Assembly: GCA_024867545.1 (NCBI GenBank)
Contig: JANFNE010000033.1
Coordinates: 588,631-652,630, forward strand
Source: Phytopythium helicoides
Lineage: Eukaryota; Oomycota; Peronosporomycetes; Pythiales; Pythiaceae
Reading direction: 5' to 3'
Length of the DNA stretch: 64,000 nt
In this document: piece after piece, positions 63,513 through 64,000 of the stretch
Layout of the letters: each line of letters begins with the position of its first letter
How positions within the stretch are numbered: position 1 is the first letter of the stretch
Notes under the pieces: model-generated
Database searches by the model: none
What the model saw: only the letters and a program-made list of their open reading frames with translations
Told to the model about the DNA's origin: nothing
Program-made: the position numbers and the translations under genes

Positions 63513-64000
63513 GCCGCTCGCAGTGCCGCTCGCAGTGCCGCTCGCCGTGCCACTCACAGACGCACTGAGTGTTCCGCCTACAGAGGCGCTGACACCTCCC
63601 GAGACCGTGCCGCTGGCGGAGGCAGACGTCTTGCCGCTGGTAGTGCCGCTCGCAGTGCCGCTCGCAGTGCCGCTCGCAGTGCCGCTCGCAGTGCCGCTCG
63701 CAGTGCCGCTCGCAGTGCCGCTCGCAGTGCCGCTCGCCGTGCCACTCACAGACGCACTGAGTGTTCCGCCTACAGAGGCGCTGACACCTCCCGAGACCGT
63801 GCCGCTGGCGGAGGCAGACGTCTTGCCGCTGGTGGTGCCGCTGGTAGTTCCACTGGCCTTGCCGCCGAGCACACCGCTGAGAGTACCGCTTACACCTGCA
63901 GCACCACTGACGCTGCTGTATCCGCTGACACTTGTCGTTCCTGTGGTCGGATGAAGGAGAGACTCAAGGAGGCCAAAGGTCTGTGCCGCTTCTACTTCAG
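63513..64000 (-). pseudogene. 5' part of the Ser/Gly/Thr-repeat protein gene (runs off right edge)
   Basis: From the right edge the minus frame is open: EVEAAQTFGLLESLLHPTTG, then SGT/SGA units. Next are two copies of a block of about 35 residues (GKTSASASGTVSGGVSASVG...) linked by an array of TASG repeats. The frame enters the MULE at 63512 and ends inside it. The DNA blocks at about 63546-63650 and 63738-63842 are near-identical at a 192-bp offset, and between them lies a (GTGCCGCTCGCA)n array. The repeats suggest a secreted, probably O-glycosylated surface protein. The true start lies outside the window. Confidence 0.7.

Overview
The window looks like nuclear DNA of an oomycete (water mould), probably Pythium-like or Phytophthora-like. 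The evidence is the gene set: zoospore basal-body and flagellar proteins, families of secreted feruloyl esterases, a secreted trypsin-like protease and an MHYT-domain membrane protein. Introns are short (about 50-75 bp, GT...AG, with CTGAC/CTAAC-type branch sites), genes are tightly packed on both strands, codon third positions are GC-rich, and several gene starts carry an initiator element close to the published oomycete consensus GCTCATTYYNCAWTTT. No bacterial operon structure, CRISPR array, rRNA or tRNA was recognised.

Layout. 1-5.9 kb: a FYVE-like zinc-finger protein cut by the left edge, a CBR4/FabG-like ketoreductase, the eight-exon centriole protein SAS-6, and an MHYT-domain membrane protein. 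6.2-16.3 kb: a TBC Rab-GAP, an N-myristoylation-competent alpha/beta hydrolase, an ectoine-synthase-like cupin with a mitochondrial-type leader, a small ankyrin protein, and a 1772-residue MYCBPAP-like protein that ends in a degenerate phosphoglycerate-kinase domain. 16.5-24.7 kb: a 3.3-kb inverted duplication carrying two divergent feruloyl esterases and the 3' end of a PH-like gene. 24.8-29.95 kb: a VDAC-like porin, the spliceosomal helicase PRP28/DDX23 and a trypsin-like protease. 29.97-35.8 kb: a second inverted duplication with two more divergent feruloyl esterases. 36.1-39 kb: a FAR1/MULE-derived SWIM gene with several frame breaks. 40-59.3 kb: two 6-phosphogluconolactonase-like propellers, a small secreted cysteine protein, an LRR protein, a type I membrane protein, a long ASH-domain (Hydin/CFAP-like) flagellar protein, a C2H2 transcription factor and two unrecognised genes. 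59.6-64 kb: a Ser/Gly/Thr-repeat protein gene split by an apparently complete Mutator-like element (MULE) with terminal inverted repeats, an 8-bp target duplication and an intact 949-residue transposase frame.

The genes do not form one pathway. Two themes recur. Flagellum or basal-body genes (SAS-6, MYCBPAP-PGK, the ASH-domain protein) serve the zoospore. Secreted hydrolases (four tannase-family feruloyl esterases, the protease) serve breakdown of plant-like material.

Many otherwise well-conserved genes are broken by single-base insertions or deletions, often in short homopolymers, including one copy of each pair-B esterase and the essential helicase. I read most of these as probable base-level assembly errors, and I give the gene span plus the break positions. 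Coordinates of multi-exon genes are spans; exon limits are in the evidence text.
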